From an uncultured Bacilli bacterium (GTDB lineage: Bacteria; Bacillota_I; Bacilli_A; RFN20; CAG-826): a DNA stretch of 37,685 nt. The position numbers and the translations under genes are program-made. Below the pieces are notes generated by a model. The model had not been told where the DNA came from. It made no database searches and was given only the letters and a program-made list of their open reading frames with translations. The stretch is from assembly GCA_944372115.1 (NCBI GenBank), contig CALVYH010000010.1, forward strand, positions 1 to 37,685. The letters are read 5' to 3'. Below, in pieces: positions 33,914-37,685 of the stretch (its first letter is position 1; each line of letters begins with the position of its first letter).

Positions 33914-35206
33914 ATGATTAATATTGGTTTAATTTCACTTGGTTGTAGTAAAAATACAGTTGATAGCGAAGCAATTTTAGCATTGTTTAAAAATGATAAC
34001 TTCAATGTTGTTAATAAATTAGAGGATTGCGATTGTATTATAGTAAATACTTGTGGTTTTATTTTGGATGCAAAAAAAGAAGCAATTGAAACTATTTTAG
34101 AAGTTTTAAGTTATAAGAAAGCTAAAATTGTAGTTTGTGGTTGCTTGGTTGAAAGATATTTTGATGAATTAAAAAAAGAAATTCCAGAAGTTTCTTTATG
34201 GATTCCTTTTAAAGATTATCCTCGTTTTGCTTCTTTAGTATCTAATTTATTTGATATTAAAAATAGTTCTAATTTTGACATTTTTAATCGCGTTTTATCA
34301 ACAAAGCCTTATACTGCTTTTTTAAAAATTAGTGAAGGCTGTTCGAATTTTTGTGGATTTTGTGCTATACCATATATTAGAGGACGCTTTCATTCATTTG
34401 ACTTTGATTCTTTAATTAATGAAGCGAAAGAAATGGCTTTAAAAGGTGTTAAAGAATTAGTTGTTGTCTCTCAAGACACGGGAAAATACGGTTACGATTT
34501 TAAAGATAAAAATATTAATTTATTAACTCTTTTAAAAGAATTAGTAAAAATTGATGGAATAGAATTCATACGTCTTTTGTATTTATATCCTGATGAAGTT
34601 AGTGACGAATTGATTGACTTTATTAATAATTCTCCTAAAATGACTCATTATTTTGATATCCCTATTCAACATATTTCTAATAAAGTTTTAAAGTTAATGA
34701 ATAGAAGAGATTCAAGAGAATCGATAACTAATTTATTTAATAAAATCAAAGAAAAAGTAAAAGATCCTATTTTTAGAACGACAATTATTGTTGGTTATCC
34801 AGGAGAGACGAAAGATGACATTGTAGAATTAAAGGATTTTTTAAATGAATATCATTTTAATCATTTAGGAGTCTTTACTTATTCTAAAGAAGAAGGAACG
34901 TATGGCGCAAAACTTCCTAACCAAATTGATGAGGATGAAAAAATAAAAAGAAAAGATGAAATTATGCAAGAGCAGGTTTCAATTTCTTATATTGAAAATA
35001 AAAAACTTATTGGTAAACGATTTAAGGCTATAATTACTGACTCATTAAATAATAATGAATATTATGTAAGATGTGGATATAATGCCCCTGATGAAATAGA
35101 TGGAAATATTATTTTAAAAACCGTTAAAGAACACAAAGAGGGAGATATTATAAATATCGAAATTACTCATGCTTTTGTATATGATTTATTTGCTAAAGAG
35201 GTATAA
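33914..35206 (+). CDS. rimO: Ribosomal protein uS12 methylthiotransferase RimO
   Basis: This radical-SAM methylthiotransferase modifies the conserved Asp of ribosomal protein uS12. The UPF0004 domain starts with ISLGCSKNTVDSE (cluster Cys), NTCGF and VCGCLVERY. The radical SAM core has SEGCSNFCGFCAIPYIRGRFHS (CxxxCxxC), IRLLYLYPDEV and HYFDIPIQHISNKVLKLMNRR. A TRAM-like C-terminus follows. The RimO-type SLGCSKNTVDSE sequence separates it from MiaB. ATG 33914 (430 residues) is chosen. A TTG at 33893 inside malQ would add seven residues. Confidence 0.96.
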   Translation: MINIGLISLGCSKNTVDSEAILALFKNDNFNVVNKLEDCDCIIVNTCGFILDAKKEAIETILEVLSYKKAKIVVCGCLVERYFDELKKEIPEVSLWIPFKDYPRFASLVSNLFDIKNSSNFDIFNRVLSTKPYTAFLKISEGCSNFCGFCAIPYIRGRFHSFDFDSLINEAKEMALKGVKELVVVSQDTGKYGYDFKDKNINLLTLLKELVKIDGIEFIRLLYLYPDEVSDELIDFINNSPKMTHYFDIPIQHISNKVLKLMNRRDSRESITNLFNKIKEKVKDPIFRTTIIVGYPGETKDDIVELKDFLNEYHFNHLGVFTYSKEEGTYGAKLPNQIDEDEKIKRKDEIMQEQVSISYIENKKLIGKRFKAIITDSLNNNEYYVRCGYNAPDEIDGNIILKTVKEHKEGDIINIEITHAFVYDLFAKEV

Positions 35207-35229
35207 TAAGTTAATGGAGGAAAAGAAGT

Positions 35230-35475
35230 ATGGTTAAATGGTTTGATGGATTAGATCAAGTTGTAAAAATTATTCTTTTGATTCCTATTTGGGGATGGCT
35301 TATTTCAGCTTTATATAGAATATTTAAATATGTTGAGGGTGAAAATAAGAATAATATAACATTAGTTATTGGAATTCTTTGCTTATTACCTTTCTTATGT
35401 ATTGGTTTTGTATTTTCTATTATTGATTTAGTAATGGTTATTACCACAAATAAAATTTCGTTGTTAGCAGATTAA
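35230..35475 (+). CDS. Small two-helix membrane protein of unknown function
   Basis: This 81-residue protein has two hydrophobic segments (about 12-30 and 43-72) separated by YRIFKYVEGENKNN. A strong ATGGAGG site lies eight bases upstream, so it is a real gene despite its size. It follows rimO by 23 bases. Small proteins of this general appearance are common in Bacilli, but I cannot name a family with certainty. Confidence 0.65.
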   Translation: MVKWFDGLDQVVKIILLIPIWGWLISALYRIFKYVEGENKNNITLVIGILCLLPFLCIGFVFSIIDLVMVITTNKISLLAD

Positions 35476-35502
35476 TATAAATATTTTTAGTAGCGTTCAA
35501 AT

Positions 35503-36312
35503 ATGAATGAATATTTATTTTCAGCAATATGCTTGATTGTTCCGGCAATTGCTACAGTTTTAGGTAGTGCATTTGTTTATTTTTTTAAGAAAAAAACTAC
35601 TGATGGAAAAATAGATCAAGTATTTAATGGCTTTGCTGCAGGTGTTATGCTCGCCGCTGCAATATTTGGCTTAATTATGCCTTCAATGGAAGCAGAAGTT
35701 AGTTATATGCCTGCTATAATTGTAACTATCTTAGGTTTTTTGCTAGGTATTGGGCTTATTTTATTAATTGACCATATTGTACCTCATATGCATGCTTCAC
35801 AAGATTTAGAGGAAGGCATTAAAACCGAAAAAATATCTAGAGCTAACAAGATGTTTTTAGCTGTTACTATACATAATATCCCAGAAGGCTTATCTGTTGG
35901 AGTTGCTTTAGGCGTTGCACTTGCTTCTTTTAATAGTGGTGGAGGAGATTTATTAACTGTTATGGGACCTGCATTAATGATTTCAATTGGTATTGCAATT
36001 CAAAATGTCCCGGAAGGTGCCGCAATTTCTTTACCATTAAAAGAAACCACAAACTCTTCTACTAAAGCTTTTTTATATGGAACTTTTAGCGGAATAGTTG
36101 AGCCTATTGCTGGAATTATTGGATTATTCCTTGCTTATTATATTAAATTCCTTATGCCTTGGGCCCTAGCTTTGGCAGGCGGATGCATGATCTATGTTAT
36201 TATTGATGATTTAGTTCCTTCTGCAATGAAAAATTCGTCTAATCACATTGGTCTTTTGTCATTTGTCGGTGGATTTATCGTGATGATGATACTAGAGGCA
36301 ACGTTAGGCTAA
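35503..36312 (+). CDS. ZIP-family divalent metal transporter (GufA/ZIP11-like)
   Basis: This 269-residue membrane protein with about eight hydrophobic segments belongs to the ZIP zinc/iron permease family. The metal-site motifs are VTIHNIPEGLSVGVALG in helix 4 and IAIQNVPEGAAISLPL in helix 5. Gln in place of His in the second motif is typical of the GufA-like branch. The loop after helix 3 has the His-containing DHIVPHMHASQD metal-binding segment. The substrate is probably Zn2+, possibly with broader divalent specificity. A terminator follows. Confidence 0.94.
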   Translation: MNEYLFSAICLIVPAIATVLGSAFVYFFKKKTTDGKIDQVFNGFAAGVMLAAAIFGLIMPSMEAEVSYMPAIIVTILGFLLGIGLILLIDHIVPHMHASQDLEEGIKTEKISRANKMFLAVTIHNIPEGLSVGVALGVALASFNSGGGDLLTVMGPALMISIGIAIQNVPEGAAISLPLKETTNSSTKAFLYGTFSGIVEPIAGIIGLFLAYYIKFLMPWALALAGGCMIYVIIDDLVPSAMKNSSNHIGLLSFVGGFIVMMILEATLG

Positions 36313-36317
36313 AATTT

Positions 36318-36341
36318 AAGAGCTTTAAGCTCTTTTTATTT
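36318..36341 (+). terminator. Terminator after the ZIP transporter gene
   Basis: AAGAGCT pairs with AGCTCTT across a TTA loop, followed by TTTATTTT. It lies six bases after the stop codon. Confidence 0.75.
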
Positions 36342-36372
36342 TGATATATTAATTTTTATCTTCATATTATAA

Positions 36373-36415
36373 GGGAATAAGTTTAATTATTCCCCCCCAC
36401 AACCTACGTCGACGT
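36373..36415. other. Hairpin, C7 run and 10-bp palindrome in the gap after the ZIP gene
   Basis: GGGAATAA / TTATTCCC (36373-36394) forms a perfect 8-bp hairpin that runs directly into a seven-C run. A few bases on lies the perfect palindrome ACGTCGACGT (36406-36415). This is a sharp local change in base composition in an otherwise A+T-rich region. The 36342-36685 gap holds no intact gene. Confidence 0.4.
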
Positions 36416-36544
36416 TTACTAGACAAGAATGCCTCGAAAAAGAAAAAATATTCATTTTTTTGGATAAATTTTTATCAAAAATGAATAAAATTTAATTATA
36501 ATTTTTATTCGTAAATTTAAATATTTCGAATGAAAATATATAAC

Positions 36545-36628
36545 CTAAAAGATAAATATTAGACTTGTTCCAACAAATAATAAAATTATTCCTAATATTG
36601 CATATTTTAAATACATTCCATAAGTCAT
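36545..36628 (-). CDS. Possible 27-residue membrane peptide or gene remnant
   Basis: A short open frame, MTYGMYLKYAILGIILLFVG and onward, consists mainly of one hydrophobic segment. In-frame codons continue upstream without a stop to about 36660 (reading IFIRICKENNVK), and no ribosome-binding site is seen. A remnant of a longer membrane gene downstream of the broken XRE gene is more likely than a real peptide. Confidence 0.25.
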   Translation of the reverse strand: MTYGMYLKYAILGIILLFVGTSLIFIF

Positions 36629-36685
36629 CTTTACGTTATTTTCTTTACAAATTCTAATAAATATTAGTTAGTTTTAAATAAAATT

Positions 36686-37414
36686 TTAGGTTTTTTTTCG
36701 ATAAAGAATTATATTAATTAATGAAAGTATTATATAAATAGCCAAGAAAATTAATATAAATAAAGCTCCTGATTTTAAAGTCAAAGGATTATTGAAAGGT
36801 TCATTTGTAAGGTTTCCTATTTCAAGAATTATTAAATTTGGAGAAAAGAAAATATTTATAAAAGCAAATATGGGAATTATAAAAGCAAATATATTAAAAA
36901 TCTTTGCTTTTGAAATATAAAAAGATTCAAAAATTGATAGAATTACTATAATAAGCAAGATAAATATAATAGCAATCATTGTTAGTAAACTTTGATTAGC
37001 AAACATTGAAATCGCTCGAAAGCCATTATAGTTAATAGTTATTTGATAACAAGCAAACTCGAGTCCACTAAACTAATAAATGGAGCAAAAAGTAAGAAAA
37101 ATGTAATAAAAATAATTAAAAGTTTAATATATGAAATTAGTTTTGTTTCGGTTAAACAATAAATGAATCTCCTCTTGCTTTTTATTGTTTTAGTTTGTTG
37201 ACCTTCGACATTTTCATCAATTCTATCTTTTAATAAATAATCGATAGAACAATTAAAAATTTGACTTAATCTTATTAATTTATCTGTTCCGGCAAAGCTG
37301 AATTGTTTTCGTATTTAGAAATAGATTGTCTTGAAACGTTTAATAAATCAGCTAATTGTTCTTGAGTAATATTTTATTTTTTCTTAATTTTGCAATTTTA
37401 TAACTTGTTTTCAT
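36686..37414 (-). pseudogene. Decayed XRE-family regulator with C-terminal membrane domain
   Basis: The ATG at 37414, with AAGGAA upstream, starts MKTSYKIAKLRKNK. Three single-base repairs then give one protein of about 245 residues: an extra T (plus strand) in 37372-37375, an extra T in 37287-37288 and an extra A in 37070-37072. The repaired N-terminus is a Cro/C1-type helix-turn-helix (ITQEQLADLLNVSRQSISKYEN, then LPETDKLIRLSQIFNCSIDYLL). The C-terminal part has about four hydrophobic segments, beginning SYIKLLIIFITFFLLFAPFI. The last 106 residues (36686-37006) remain an open frame. The order of parts is that of membrane-bound XRE regulators in Firmicutes. Three frameshifts make it non-functional as it stands, unless the window edge is poorly sequenced. 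Confidence 0.68.
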
Positions 37415-37543
37415 TATTCTTTATTCCTTTTTAAATTATATGTTGGATAAAAATTTAATTGAATAAAGTTTTGGTTTCTTTATGTAAACTTGTAGTTGCT
37501 TTTTTGCTATTTTAAAATTTAATTACTATAAAAAATAAAATTT

Positions 37544-37667
37544 GTTGCCGATGATAATAATTATTTTCCGCGTGTAAATAAAAAAACACGATAATCATCG
37601 CGCTATTTTGGTACTCCGACATTTTACGGGGCAACGAAATTATTATTTTTTGCCATATTTTATGGGG
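37544..37667. other. Structured, less A+T-rich segment at the window edge
   Basis: Nested complementary arms: GTTGCC (37544-37549) with GGCAAC (37630-37635), CGATGAT (37549-37555) with ATCATCG (37594-37600), and CGTGT (37571-37575) with ACACG (37586-37590). Two related small hairpins follow, CCGACATTTTACGGGG (37616-37631) and CCATATTTTATGGGG (37653-37667). No open frame of note crosses the segment. It could be a structured RNA, a repeat family member, or the end of a feature beyond the window. Confidence 0.35.
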
Positions 37668-37685
37668 TCTTTTTTGCTAAAAATA

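Noticed and set aside
1-37685. Mycoplasma-type code with TGA as Trp
   Set aside because: Trp is encoded by TGG throughout conserved motifs, and TGA ends the genes at 10950 and 13673.
1-37685. CRISPR array, rRNA, insertion sequence or integrase gene
   Set aside because: No regularly spaced short repeats, rRNA signature sequences, transposase motifs or recombinase motifs were seen on either strand. The only RNA gene recognised is tRNA-Gly.

Overview
The window is very A+T-rich and gene-dense. TGG encodes Trp and TGA is used as a stop (for example at the ends of the genes at 10462-10950 and 13673-15229), so translation follows the standard bacterial code rather than the Mycoplasma code. Shine-Dalgarno sites of AGGAGG type, a lipobox-bearing secretome and the gene set (TypA, formate-THF ligase, RimO, MalQ, CNNM-type CBS proteins, Mrp, YigZ, cardiolipin synthase) suggest a small-genome member of the Bacilli, such as an uncultured gut Erysipelotrichia/RF39-like or Acholeplasma-like lineage. 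The taxonomy is inference.

Layout. 1-4.8 kb: a CvpA-like coiled-coil membrane protein, converging on a tandem pair of CNNM/HlyC-type CBS membrane proteins; divergent from these is a Bcp peroxiredoxin behind a striking palindromic operator candidate. 4.8-8.9 kb: a small acetyltransferase, a frameshifted lipoprotein, an M18 aminopeptidase, a zinc-ribbon membrane protein and RdgB. 9.0-11.4 kb: an accessory block with a secreted papain-like-fold candidate, two related lipoproteins and a frameshifted membrane gene. 11.5-15.4 kb: a BaiN/HI0933-type flavoprotein, a polytopic membrane protein and a secreted subtilisin. The subtilisin lies between two copies of the 5' end of the membrane-protein gene. 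15.6-18.9 kb: TcdA, formate-THF ligase, an orphan OmpR-type response regulator and a stand-alone FakA-like C-terminal domain. 18.9-20.8 kb: a second inserted block (frameshifted secreted protein plus polytopic membrane protein) flanked by two copies of the 3' end of the preceding gene. 20.9-22.5 kb: an Ogt-Tag fusion for alkylation repair, tRNA-Gly(UCC) with its own promoter and terminator, and thioredoxin. 22.5-30.4 kb: TraX-like and CPBP membrane proteins, divergent from a tight operon yigZ-mrp-M24 peptidase-zinc ribbon protein-HAD-cls. 30.5-36.3 kb: typA, malQ, rimO, a small membrane protein and a ZIP transporter. 36.3-37.7 kb: a decayed XRE-regulator/membrane gene and a structured, less A+T-rich segment at the window edge.

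The most unusual signal is the pair of accessory insertions at 13.7-15.3 kb and 18.9-20.8 kb. Both place secreted or membrane genes between direct repeats (about 86 and 67 bp) of one end of a neighbouring gene, leaving one intact gene and one orphan fragment. In the second the repeat copies differ mostly at third codon positions, as though one copy had evolved as coding sequence elsewhere. No recombinase is present in either. The subtilisin also shares a Cys/His-rich C-terminal domain with the secreted NCHSYA protein 4 kb away. Six single-base frameshifts, each repairable by restoring one base of a homopolymer, all fall in accessory or regulatory membrane/secreted genes, while the long housekeeping genes are intact.
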